Source: Bifidobacterium breve | GTDB lineage: Bacteria; Actinomycetota; Acidimicrobiia; Acidimicrobiales; Microtrichaceae | Length of the DNA stretch: 39,811 nt | Assembly: GCA_945901935.1 (NCBI GenBank) | Contig: CAMDLX010000011.1 | Span: 1-39,811, forward strand | Direction: 5' to 3' | Part shown: positions 1 to 7,178 of the stretch, piece after piece | Layout of the letters: each line of letters opens with the position of its first letter | Numbering within the stretch: the stretch's first letter is position 1 | Position numbers and translations under genes: made by a program | Notes under the pieces: generated by a model | Told to the model about the DNA's origin: nothing | Seen by the model: the letters and a program-made list of their open reading frames with translations, nothing else | Databases searched by the model: none

Positions 1-803
1 GTGGTGAGGATGTCGACAAACTGAGAGACCGACTTCTGATTCTCTCTCGTAAATTTCTCACCGGTGACCACTTGGGTATCGGGTAGCGCAGCGGCAAGGC
101 CAGTAGCCAAAACCTCTTGGCTTGTTCCTTCTTGAGCGGCAACTGCGATGTAATTGAACTGTGCTGGCAGTTGGGCAAGGCGTTGCGCTGTTGGCGTAGT
201 AAAGAACATCATCTTGGCCCCACCAGCCAGATTGCCGTCTTCACCTAGGCCCATAAGCCCAACCAGTTTGAACTTCTCGCTACCCGCCTGAGCAGAGACG
301 GTTACCTGATCGCCAACTTTGTATCCGGCATCTTTGGCCGAGGTGAAGTCAAGAACCATTTCGGTTGTTTCAGTTGGTTTGCGACCCTCAGTGAGCTTGC
401 CCACTTGTAGCTGTGGGTCATCGAGCCAGTTGTAGACCAAGGTTGGTGGACCAAAGTTGGAGCCAACGATCTTGCCCTTGGTGCTGACTAGCTGTGCTGA
501 GGTGGTTTCCACCACACCCAAAGCCTTGCGAACTCCACTGACCTCATCAACTTGGATAACGAGTGCTTCAGGAACAGGTGAGCGGATTTCTTGGCCAAAG
601 CCCAAGTCTTGTTTCTCAGGTGAGCGAACCACAGCGTCAACGCCTTCATAGGAAGTGCCAATCAGAGATTCAATTGATTGCTTGAGCACACCCGAAAGCA
701 CTTGGGTACCTGTCAAGAACGCGATTCCCAGAATGATTGCTAAGCCGGTGGTAACAAGTCGGCGCTTGCGCGCAAGGATGTCTTTGAGGGCAACCCTAAA
801 CAT
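1..803 (-). CDS. ABC transporter permease, FtsX/MacB type (C-terminal part outside window)
   Basis: This reading frame is open to the left window edge, so it is absent from the ORF track; I read it by reverse translation. It begins MFRVALKDILARKRRLVTT and has one hydrophobic segment at about residues 19-40. A long extracytoplasmic region follows (motifs such as VGDQVTVS and TPTAQRLAQLPAQ). This is the usual start of an FtsX/MacB permease: a first transmembrane helix, then a periplasmic-type core domain. The three C-terminal helices expected for the family lie outside the window. The ATG at 803 is 6 bases after the stop of the ATPase gene, with GGAG about 11 bases upstream, so the two genes are cotranscribed and almost certainly encode one transporter. 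The substrate cannot be told from sequence. About 267 residues are visible. Confidence 0.85.
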   Translation of the reverse strand, partial: MFRVALKDILARKRRLVTTGLAIILGIAFLTGTQVLSGVLKQSIESLIGTSYEGVDAVVRSPEKQDLGFGQEIRSPVPEALVIQVDEVSGVRKALGVVETTSAQLVSTKGKIVGSNFGPPTLVYNWLDDPQLQVGKLTEGRKPTETTEMVLDFTSAKDAGYKVGDQVTVSAQAGSEKFKLVGLMGLGEDGNLAGGAKMMFFTTPTAQRLAQLPAQFNYIAVAAQEGTSQEVLATGLAAALPDTQVVTGEKFTRENQKSVSQFVDILT

Positions 804-809
804 GGGTGC

Positions 810-1553
810 TCAATCTCCGAGTTGTTTCATCAGATCGAGCACCCGGTCGGCCGTGGGTTCGATCATCTCATCGCGAATTTTTCCGTCAGCAAGAAAGATC
901 ACGCGGTCTGAGTGTGCAGCGGCGCTTGGATCATGGGTCACCATCACAATGGTCTGTCCTAAGTCAGCCACGGCATGGCGCATGAAGTCCAACAAGTCTG
1001 TTCCTGATTTTGAATCCAAGTTTCCGGTGGGCTCATCTGCGAACACGATCTGCGGCTGACTCGCAAGGGCACGAGCAACGGCAACTCGCTGCTGCTGGCC
1101 ACCAGAAAGCTCGCTGGGGCGATGGTCAAGGCGTGGTCGGAGCCCCACAGTATCGATCACCGTATCCATCCATTGCTTATCGGGCTTTCGGCCAGCCAAG
1201 TCCATAGGCAACGTGATGTTCTCGAGTGCAGACAGGGTAGGAATCAGGTTGAAGGCCTGAAACACAAAGCCAATCTTGTCTCGGCGTAACTCCGTAAGTT
1301 GACTCTCGCTCAGGTCGTCAAGGTACGTGTCACCGATAAAGACCCGGCCAGAACTCAAGCGGTCGAGTCCAGCGAGGCAGTGCATCAACGTGGACTTGCC
1401 TGATCCAGACGGTCCCATGATCGCAGTGAAGCGGCTCTGTTCAAAGCTGACGGTGACTCCATCGAGGGCGCGAATCTCGGTATCGCCGTCGCCATAGATT
1501 TTGCTGGCCTCGATAGATCCTGCTGCGGCAGTTTCGGTCGCTGTTGAACTCAT
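810..1553 (-). CDS. ABC transporter ATP-binding protein (MacB/LolD-like)
   Basis: A 247-residue nucleotide-binding subunit with every ABC landmark: Walker A GPSGSGKS (47-54), Q-loop glutamine near 99 (FVFQAFNL), signature LSGGQQQR (149-156), Walker B IVFADEP (about 169-175) and the switch histidine in MVTHDP (about 207). The LSGGQQQRVAVARAL and DEPTGNLDSKSG strings are typical of the MacB/LolD branch that pairs with FtsX-fold permeases and drives export or mechanotransmission rather than import. The permease gene starts 6 bases downstream. The start at 1553 has GAAGGG about 9 bases upstream. A structured leader with a hairpin and a 12-base tandem repeat precedes it. Confidence 0.95.
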   Translation of the reverse strand: MSSTATETAAAGSIEASKIYGDGDTEIRALDGVTVSFEQSRFTAIMGPSGSGKSTLMHCLAGLDRLSSGRVFIGDTYLDDLSESQLTELRRDKIGFVFQAFNLIPTLSALENITLPMDLAGRKPDKQWMDTVIDTVGLRPRLDHRPSELSGGQQQRVAVARALASQPQIVFADEPTGNLDSKSGTDLLDFMRHAVADLGQTIVMVTHDPSAAAHSDRVIFLADGKIRDEMIEPTADRVLDLMKQLGD

Positions 1554-1578
1554 GGTGAGTAGCCCTTCGGGTTCGGAC

Positions 1579-1654
1579 GGGCGGAGCCGCCCTGATGAAT
1601 GAGAACGTGCATCAGAACGTGCATCAGGGGGTACGCCAGAAAGCCCCGATTGTA
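1579..1654 (-). promoter_or_regulatory. Structured leader upstream of the ABC exporter: hairpin, 12-bp tandem repeat, possible -10
   Basis: Between the GT2 stop and the ABC ATPase start there is a GC-rich hairpin GGGCGGAGCCGCCC (1579-1592), a tandem pair of AGAACGTGCATC (1602-1613 and 1614-1625), and flanking arms CCTGATG/CATCAGG (1591-1597 and 1622-1628) that could form a larger stem. On the minus strand TACAAT (1649-1654) resembles a -10 box, but I see no good -35. The hairpin could instead end transcription of the upstream glycosyltransferase gene. Confidence 0.35.
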
Positions 1655-1689
1655 GTTCGCTGGGTACCGAAGCCCCGGCGCGGCCTTGT

Positions 1690-2859
1690 CTAGGCAGCGC
1701 TGGCGGCCTGAGCGAACAAATCGGGACTGCTCAGCAGTGAGGCTTCCTCGGAAAGCACAGGCACGCTTGATTCTGCAGAATGCTCAGGGGTTGGCTGCCA
1801 AATCCGATTCGAAATTGGTGAAATGCAGGAGGCAGCCCAACGCGTCCAATGCTTGGCTACCTCGGGTGAAGCCTGCCTAGCTAGTTTGAACATAGAACGC
1901 GCTTGGGTGTGCTGTCGCAACCTGGCGGCTGCTATTCCGCCGATGGTTGCATAGCGGGAGAGCAACATCGCATCCGGAATCGGCGTGCGCGCCATTGCGT
2001 CGAGAGCCTGCAATGCCCAACTTAAGCGGAGTGCATCACCATCTGCGCAGGGCCCATCTGGTGCTTCGTTCCACCTGACCAAGGGCTCCGGGGTGTAGCT
2101 GATGATGTGGCCATCCTCAATCACTGCGGCTGCAAGTCGTTGGCCGATTTCGAGCAGGCTCAAAGCCGGAACTGCTTCTGGCTCTTGCCGGCTAGCTAGA
2201 TCAAAACTGTCTGGGCTAAAGCAGTGCGCTCCTGCTTGAGCGGGATCTTCATCGCCAAGATTCCCAACTCCGGCTGACGTCACAGTGGACACCAGCAGGT
2301 GAGAAGAGTTCTGCTGGCTAAGGGGCCGAAAGGCACCAACTTGTTCGAGACGTTCGCGACTTGCAGCGAATGTTCCTGACCGGAAGCAGGCCTTGTACCC
2401 GTGATCTACGGGGTGATGCCACTTGCTAGCGGGGTCCACTGGCTGGGGTGAGAGGAGTACTGGTCGAAAGGTGCTCTGAGTGCCGTCGCGGTAGAACTGT
2501 TCTCCTCCGCAACTCACCAACTCGGCCTGCGTGGAATCAATGAGTCGACCCAGACGGGCCAGCCAAGCCGGGGCAACCTCGTCATCAGGGTCTAGGAACA
2601 AAACCCAGCTTCCTCGGGCTTGTTGCATGCCAGCGGAGCGAGCGGCTTCTAGGCCTTGCTGTTCTTGTCGAAAAATTCGGACTCGTTTATCGGCAACTGC
2701 GCGAGCGGCGGCGACGCTGTCGTCGGTTGATCCGTCATCCACCAGAATGAGTTCCAGATCAGCAAATGTCTGTGCGACAACACTTGCGATGGCGCGGCCA
2801 ACTACATCGGCTCGATTTTGTACAGGAATCACCACAGTGAAGCGGGGATGCACACCCAT
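1690..2859 (-). CDS. Glycosyltransferase family 2 protein
   Basis: A 389-residue protein whose first 110 or so residues are a clear GT-A fold of family 2. The opening strand is FTVVIPVQNRADVV, nucleotide-binding residues lie in LILVDDGSTDDS, and the DxD-like metal site is in LFLDPDDEVAP. Such enzymes move a sugar from a nucleotide- or lipid-linked donor to an acceptor at the cytoplasmic membrane face, usually for envelope polysaccharide. The C-terminal half is not a recognisable catalytic domain and may bind the acceptor or a partner. There is no obvious membrane segment. A polytopic glycosyltransferase lies 60 bases upstream on the same strand, so the pair may act together. The ATG at 2859 begins just before the conserved core; its Shine-Dalgarno sequence is weak. 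Confidence 0.88.
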   Translation of the reverse strand: MGVHPRFTVVIPVQNRADVVGRAIASVVAQTFADLELILVDDGSTDDSVAAARAVADKRVRIFRQEQQGLEAARSAGMQQARGSWVLFLDPDDEVAPAWLARLGRLIDSTQAELVSCGGEQFYRDGTQSTFRPVLLSPQPVDPASKWHHPVDHGYKACFRSGTFAASRERLEQVGAFRPLSQQNSSHLLVSTVTSAGVGNLGDEDPAQAGAHCFSPDSFDLASRQEPEAVPALSLLEIGQRLAAAVIEDGHIISYTPEPLVRWNEAPDGPCADGDALRLSWALQALDAMARTPIPDAMLLSRYATIGGIAAARLRQHTQARSMFKLARQASPEVAKHWTRWAASCISPISNRIWQPTPEHSAESSVPVLSEEASLLSSPDLFAQAASAA

Positions 2860-2919
2860 AGTGTCGATCAGATAAGGGCCGATGTGGCGGATACTGGGTT
2901 GCGGATACGGGGGTGACCG

Positions 2920-4677
2920 TTAGCGGGGAGCCTGCATGCGGTACACGCTCAGGTTGCCGCTCTGTGCCAACTCCGTGAGCGTAAGCCGAGTCTGCAGTTG
3001 CTGCAGCGTCCACAAGTGTCCGTAGACCGGAGGCTCATCAATCCAGATCAAGCATGACTCAGTGCTGTCCAGCGTTGCAGTGATTTCTTCGAGGTCCGGA
3101 ATCTGTTCGCTTGATTCCAATGCGCGCCGCTGTGGACTCCATTGAGGTCCGTAGTTGGGGTACAGGCCGTTGGGAAGATTGGAATACAGCTTGCAGTTCG
3201 CTGGTAGCGCCTCGAGCGCTGGATTGGCGCGAATCTGTTTGAATACATCTGCCTCGTAGTTGCCAATGAAGTACGGGTGGCCAGCAGCGAAGGCAATCAT
3301 GGCGACGAAGCCAGCAGCAATATTCGCCGCAGCCCAGACATGAGCACCGCCGTAGCCCAGTTTGAACCAGCCGGTCTTGCTCAGTTCTCCCGCATCAGTG
3401 CTGGCTTCTGTATCTGTGCTGGCTTCTGTATCTGTGCTGGCTCCCGTATCTGTGCTGTTCAGTCGCGGTAGGCGGTCGATGAGTGCAAGCGCCAGAAACA
3501 TGAGTGGAAAGTACGCCGGGTACAGCAGCCGCAGATCTAATTGATTGAGTGCAGTCGTGGTTCGCACATAGAGCATGTAGGTCATATACAGGATCGGGAA
3601 GAACAACAGCAGCCCCAGAGTGGTACCGGGAATTTTGATGAGCCGGTGAAAGATCTGTCCGGTGCGAAGTGGTGCCGGTGTTGACTGTCCTGGTCTAGGT
3701 ACTTGCAGAATTCGCCAAACGAGGTACAGGCCAACGGCTAGAACGCTCAGACCAATTGCTGCCCAAATCTTGGTCAGTCCGTTGCCAAGGCCGGGTAGCA
3801 AGAACCGGCCAAGGGTGGCAGCAATATCAAAACCGTTATCTACTAATCCTCGGGCCGATGGGTGACGTTCCCCAGTGAAGGTTCCATCAATGGAGTAGTT
3901 ACGCGCCATCCATAAACCTGGTGCGATGATCGAGACAACCCCATAGATGGCTCCGTTGCGAACTCTCATGAGCCAACTGCGGTTCTGGTCAAGCAGCAGC
4001 CAGAGTCCGCCGAAAGCAATCAGGACCAAGCCGATATATCGCAGGCCGAATCCAACCCAGACCAAGAGCCCCGACAAAGCGAGTGTGGCAAGTGATCCCG
4101 TGCGCCTAAAACGCATCAGCGTCAGCATCCAGGTCATGACCAGAAGTGCAAAGGCCATATCGGTCATCAGAACATGGCCGAGGCCGATGGTTGACGGACC
4201 GAAAGCCAAGACCAGCGTTCCCAGTAGAACTAAGCGCGCATTGCTCACGAACAGGCGCAGCAGGCGGTTGCCAACAACAACCACTGCGGCCGCAACTACA
4301 GCATTGAGCAGGATTACTGCACCCATCGTGTTGAGCGGGGTGACCCAGGCAACCCCGGCCATCAATGTTGACCAGATTGGCGGCCAAATAGTGACCGGCC
4401 GCTCCAAGAAGTAGCCGTATCCCTGCCCGTTGAGCAGCGAGTCTGCAATTGCTCGGTATCCAACCCCATCGTCACCAGACGCGATGCCAGAGATGTTAGA
4501 GATCAACACCGCTAGGGCAGAACAAATTGCGAGTATCAACACATATGGGTAGTTGCCAGCAGCAGAGCCAGAGGAATCTGCTGCTGGTTTGGTACTCGCA
4601 ATTGCCCCGTTCACTACCGCACTGTTTAGTCGGTCGGTGCGGGAACTAGGCGGAGGTAGGGCTTCACTGCGTTCCAT
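2920..4677 (-). CDS. Polytopic membrane protein, GT39/ArnT-like glycosyltransferase
   Basis: A 585-residue protein with about ten or more hydrophobic segments from about residue 45 (YPYVLILAICSALAVL) to near 465 and a soluble C-terminal tail. An early extracytoplasmic loop carries the acidic motif SGDDGVGYRAIADSLL, followed by RPVTIWPPIWSTLMAG. This matches GT-C enzymes that use polyprenyl-phosphate sugars, such as the PMT/ArnT/GT39 group. Specificity is unknown. The ATG at 4677 overlaps the end of the peroxiredoxin gene by 52 bases. A GTG at 4614, 12 bases past that stop, would remove the overlap and still leave all membrane helices, so the start is uncertain. A loop near residue 410 contains a repetitive STDTEA segment encoded by an 18-bp tandem repeat. 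Confidence 0.8.
   Translation of the reverse strand: MERSEALPPPSSRTDRLNSAVVNGAIASTKPAADSSGSAAGNYPYVLILAICSALAVLISNISGIASGDDGVGYRAIADSLLNGQGYGYFLERPVTIWPPIWSTLMAGVAWVTPLNTMGAVILLNAVVAAAVVVVGNRLLRLFVSNARLVLLGTLVLAFGPSTIGLGHVLMTDMAFALLVMTWMLTLMRFRRTGSLATLALSGLLVWVGFGLRYIGLVLIAFGGLWLLLDQNRSWLMRVRNGAIYGVVSIIAPGLWMARNYSIDGTFTGERHPSARGLVDNGFDIAATLGRFLLPGLGNGLTKIWAAIGLSVLAVGLYLVWRILQVPRPGQSTPAPLRTGQIFHRLIKIPGTTLGLLLFFPILYMTYMLYVRTTTALNQLDLRLLYPAYFPLMFLALALIDRLPRLNSTDTGASTDTEASTDTEASTDAGELSKTGWFKLGYGGAHVWAAANIAAGFVAMIAFAAGHPYFIGNYEADVFKQIRANPALEALPANCKLYSNLPNGLYPNYGPQWSPQRRALESSEQIPDLEEITATLDSTESCLIWIDEPPVYGHLWTLQQLQTRLTLTELAQSGNLSVYRMQAPR
3398..3451. repeat. 18-bp tandem repeat, three copies, inside the GT39-like gene
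   Basis: Three consecutive 18-base units occur at 3398-3415, 3416-3433 and 3434-3451. The first two are identical and the third differs by two bases. The length is a multiple of three, so copy number can change without a frameshift. The units encode the Ser-Thr-Asp-Glu-Ala-rich hydrophilic loop between the last membrane helices. Confidence 0.9.
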
Positions 4678-5261
4678 CCACCTGGATACTGCAGCTTTGC
4701 GTCCTCGTCGCTCACGGCACCAGCGATGATGACATCCTCGCCATGCTTCCAGTTCACTGGAGTTGCGACCTTGTGTTTTGCGGTCAGTTGAAGGGAGTCA
4801 ACCACTCGAAGAATCTCGTCAAAGTTGCGGCCAGTTGATGCTGGGTACGTGATGATCAGCTTGACCTTGTTGTCTGGACCAATAACGAACACTGAGCGGA
4901 CGGTCAGAGTGTCGCTGGCATTCGGGTGAATCAGGTCGTACAGGTCCGAGACCTTGCGGTCAGTATCGGCAATGATCGGAAAGTTCACTGCGGAGCCCTG
5001 AGTCTCTTCAATGTCAGCTGACCATGCAGCGTGATTCGTGAGTTCATCAACGGACAGTCCCACTACCTTGACGTTGCGCTTGTCCCATTCGGGCTTCAGG
5101 CGAGCAACGGCTCCAAGTTCGGTGGTGCACACAGGGGTGAAATCCTTGGGGTGAGAGAACAGGATCGCCCAGCTATCGCCCTTCCAATCGTACAAGTCGA
5201 TCTCGCCATCGGTAGTAGCGGCGGTGAAATTGGGTGCGGTATCGCCGAGTTGAAGAGCCAT
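4626..5261 (-). CDS. 1-Cys peroxiredoxin (Prx6 family)
   Basis: The ORF track begins at 5393, but family homology starts at the internal ATG at 5261 (MALQLGDTAPNF), giving 211 residues, the usual Prx6 length. The peroxidatic cysteine is C45 in DFTPVCTTELG. I see no other cysteine, so it is a 1-Cys enzyme needing an external thiol. The Prx6-type C-terminal extension is present (TPVNWKHGEDVII and a YPGGWNAVKPYLR-like end). It reduces hydrogen peroxide and organic hydroperoxides in the cytoplasm. It diverges from a small helical protein gene across a 223-base region with candidate promoters for both, and its 3' end overlaps the next gene's annotated start. No strong Shine-Dalgarno sequence precedes the ATG. 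Confidence 0.93.
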   Translation of the reverse strand: MALQLGDTAPNFTAATTDGEIDLYDWKGDSWAILFSHPKDFTPVCTTELGAVARLKPEWDKRNVKVVGLSVDELTNHAAWSADIEETQGSAVNFPIIADTDRKVSDLYDLIHPNASDTLTVRSVFVIGPDNKVKLIITYPASTGRNFDEILRVVDSLQLTAKHKVATPVNWKHGEDVIIAGAVSDEDAKLQYPGGWNAVKPYLRLVPAPTD

Positions 5262-5322
5262 GTCTTGGGCCAGCTTTCTATGGGTGTTCGGGGGATGCAT
5301 CCAGAGGGATGTATTCCTGACC

Positions 5323-5350
5323 AACCTAGTCGGGTTTATGGAAAAGTCAA
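5323..5350 (-). promoter_or_regulatory. Candidate promoter of the peroxiredoxin gene
   Basis: On the minus strand TTGACT (5345-5350) is followed after 16 bases by TAGGTT (5323-5328), a fair match to a housekeeping -35/-10 pair. It would give a leader of about 55 bases before the ATG at 5261. This is by-eye matching only. Confidence 0.45.
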
Positions 5351-5382
5351 TACTGGCTTGCCATTCTGAGAAAGTGCAAACT

Positions 5383-5394
5383 TTTGCTAGCAAA
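5383..5394. promoter_or_regulatory. 12-bp perfect palindrome between two divergent promoters
   Basis: TTTGCTAGCAAA is a perfect palindrome lying between the candidate peroxiredoxin promoter and the -35 box of the divergent small-protein gene, 4 bases upstream of that -35. Its position suits a shared regulator. The regulator is not identified. Confidence 0.4.
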
Positions 5395-5398
5395 GGCG

Positions 5399-5431
5399 TT
5401 GACAGAGTGAGCAGTGCTAACTACAGTTAGC
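5399..5431 (+). promoter_or_regulatory. Strong sigma-70-type promoter with palindromic operator over the -10
   Basis: TTGACA (5399-5404), a 17-base spacer and TACAGT (5422-5427) form one of the best promoter matches in the window. The -10 is embedded in the inverted repeat GCTAACTACAGTTAGC (5416-5431; 7-base arms, 2-base centre). The half-site AGTTAGC with flanking CAGA recurs at 5437-5446. A repressor bound to the palindrome would block RNA polymerase. The predicted transcript starts about 50 bases before the ATG at 5485. Confidence 0.65.
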
Positions 5432-5484
5432 AGAGCAGTTAGCAGAACCCCAACAAGAAATACCCCCAAGAAGAAGGAGATCAA

Positions 5485-5805
5485 ATGACTACCGTGATTA
5501 CACGCATGACAGAGGTTCAGGATCAGGTCATCAAGGCCATCAACAGTGTGAACGAACCACTCACTGACGCAATTGCAACCGCCGTCAACTTTGTGGTTGA
5601 GAACGTCCCGCAGATTCCTGCAGTTCCGTTCGCCGAGAAGTTCCCTACCCCCAAAGACTTGATCAACAACCAAGCCAAGTTTGCATCCAAGCTTGTAACC
5701 ACCAACAAAGCAGTGGCACTCAGCGCAGCAAATGCAGCACAGCCACTGACCGATCAGTTGCTTGACCGCAAGTCCGGTCCAGTGCGCACCAAGGCTGCAG
5801 CCTGA
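5485..5805 (+). CDS. Small helical protein, phasin/HBHA-like, function unknown
   Basis: A 106-residue protein with no membrane segment and no cysteine. The sequence is alanine-, valine- and asparagine-rich and predicted mostly helical (TEVQDQVIKAINSVNEPL, ATAVNFVVENVPQIP, NQAKFASKLVTTNKAVALS), with a short basic tail. The pattern recalls phasins and the N-terminal part of heparin-binding haemagglutinin-like proteins, which coat lipid or polymer granules or cell surfaces; this is a resemblance, not an identification. It has an excellent ribosome site (AAGGAGA, 4 bases before the ATG) and a near-consensus promoter, so it is probably abundant. It is divergent from the peroxiredoxin gene and followed by a hairpin terminator, so it is likely monocistronic. 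Confidence 0.85.
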   Translation: MTTVITRMTEVQDQVIKAINSVNEPLTDAIATAVNFVVENVPQIPAVPFAEKFPTPKDLINNQAKFASKLVTTNKAVALSAANAAQPLTDQLLDRKSGPVRTKAAA

Positions 5806-5921
5806 GCCGTAGTCGGCCCAGACTTAATTAGCCCTGACTCAATCAGCAGCCCTGACTCGTTCAGCGGTGTTGATGAAGTCAGCAGCGTTGATTCAGCAAG
5901 CAACTGAATAACTAGCGAAGT

Positions 5922-5950
5922 GAACGGCGCAGACTCTGTGGCCGTTCGTT
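5922..5950 (+). terminator. Hairpin terminator between convergent genes
   Basis: GAACGGC (5922-5928) pairs with GCCGTTC (5941-5947), and an inner CAGA/TCTG extends the stem. GTTT follows on the plus strand. The U-tract is short, as is common in actinobacteria. It lies between the small helical protein gene and the convergent acyltransferase, and could serve either strand. Confidence 0.5.
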
Positions 5951-6005
5951 TCGCGTCTGGGGCCGGGTTATTGGGTTGGGCCTGTCATCCGTTTCACGGT
6001 TCGGC

Positions 6006-7154
6006 TCACTTAGAGATTCGTGCGAAACGTTCTTTGTATTTGAGCGCTGGAGTCTCGACGTAATTCCATGACAGCACCGAGACTCCGATGGTCACGGCAA
6101 ATGCAATCGGAAAGGTGACTAACAGAGCCAACTTGGGGCGGCCTACAAACACATTCTCAAAAAAGCTCAGGATGACAAAGTAAATCAACAGGTGCCAGAT
6201 GTAGATGCCGTAGGAGCGCTTGCCAAACCATCTACAGATTGGCAGAGCAAGCAGGGATGCAAACTTGGCCTCCGGCCGCCGGACAAGATCGAGAATCCAG
6301 AGCGCCATGGCAATCACGGTCAAGTTGTAGAACAAACTGACAAACGGGGCGAAGGGCGTGAACCCGCCAAGGCAGAGCGTCATTGCAAACATCACCAGGG
6401 CGATATTGCCTCCGATGGGCAAAAAGCGTTGCAGGGCTGCCGAGTTCTTTGCGGGGTCAAGGCGAAAGATCATGGCTACAAGACAGCCCAAAACCAGTGA
6501 GTCTGGTCGCAGAATCGAGAATCCGAAGATGAAAGATTCCAAGGTCTTCCCTCCGAGTTCGGGGGTAAGAGTCATGCGTAGTACGGGCATGATGATGACC
6601 ACTGCAAACATGCCAACGAGTAAGGCATTCATCCGGCGGGCCTTGCCTGCCTTCATTGCGCCAATCAACAACAGTGGCCAGACAAAATAGAACTGCTCCT
6701 CAAGAGAGAGCGTCCAAAGTTGCACCAGTGCTTGGCCCTCGACGCCGACCCAAGCAATCCAGAAGTCGTAGACGTAGAACGCTGCGGCTAAGAACTCGAT
6801 GACGTACTGCTCCCGTTCGGCACCACCGAAGAGCAGGGCGAATACCAGAAACACTGCTAGCAGGGTGTACACCGCGGGGAACAGCCTAAAGACTCGCCGC
6901 AGGTAGAAGTCGCGTAGCGAGATTGCCCCGCGAGCGGCCCGTTCTTCGAACATCAGCGTGGTAATCAAAAATCCCGAGAGCATGAAGAACATGTCCACCA
7001 AAATGGGTGCGCCGTCTAAGTATCTGCTGCCCATGAAGTGAAACGACATCACGAGCACCACGCTCACTCCACGCGCTCCATCAAGGGCGGGGTTCCAACC
7101 GAGTTTGCGCTCGGTGGGTCCTGCGAGCTTGGCCGTATAGCTGGTGTTGGTCAT
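6006..7154 (-). CDS. Acyltransferase 3 family membrane protein (OafA/YrhL-like), second of a tandem pair
   Basis: The track starts at 7295, inside the upstream gene; the ATG at 7154 (MTNTSYTAKL) is the first after that gene's stop and gives 382 residues, normal for the family. The acyltransferase 3 landmarks are visible: NPALDGARGVSVVLVMSFHF near the N-terminus (catalytic-type histidine in SFHF), FFMLSGFLITTLMF, FYLRRVFRLFPA, SLEEQFYFVWPLL and KRSYGIYIWHLLIYF. About ten membrane helices are expected. Such proteins carry acyl groups across the membrane to O-acylate sugars of envelope polysaccharides or lipids. It lies 10 bases after a paralogue, and the junction is a 14-bp duplication containing a copy of the start codon. 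No soluble SGNH domain is fused. Confidence 0.92.
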   Translation of the reverse strand: MTNTSYTAKLAGPTERKLGWNPALDGARGVSVVLVMSFHFMGSRYLDGAPILVDMFFMLSGFLITTLMFEERAARGAISLRDFYLRRVFRLFPAVYTLLAVFLVFALLFGGAEREQYVIEFLAAAFYVYDFWIAWVGVEGQALVQLWTLSLEEQFYFVWPLLLIGAMKAGKARRMNALLVGMFAVVIIMPVLRMTLTPELGGKTLESFIFGFSILRPDSLVLGCLVAMIFRLDPAKNSAALQRFLPIGGNIALVMFAMTLCLGGFTPFAPFVSLFYNLTVIAMALWILDLVRRPEAKFASLLALPICRWFGKRSYGIYIWHLLIYFVILSFFENVFVGRPKLALLVTFPIAFAVTIGVSVLSWNYVETPALKYKERFARISK

Positions 7155-7178
7155 GTGGGAGTCGTCATGTGGGAGTTG
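7151..7178. repeat. 14-bp tandem duplication at the junction of the two acyltransferase genes
   Basis: Two 14-base units (7151-7164 and 7165-7178) differ by one base. On the minus strand each contains ATGA: in the first-read copy the TGA is the stop of the upstream acyltransferase, and in the second the ATG is the start of the downstream one. This looks like a former 4-base ATGA overlap that was duplicated, moving the start 14 bases downstream. Confidence 0.8.
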
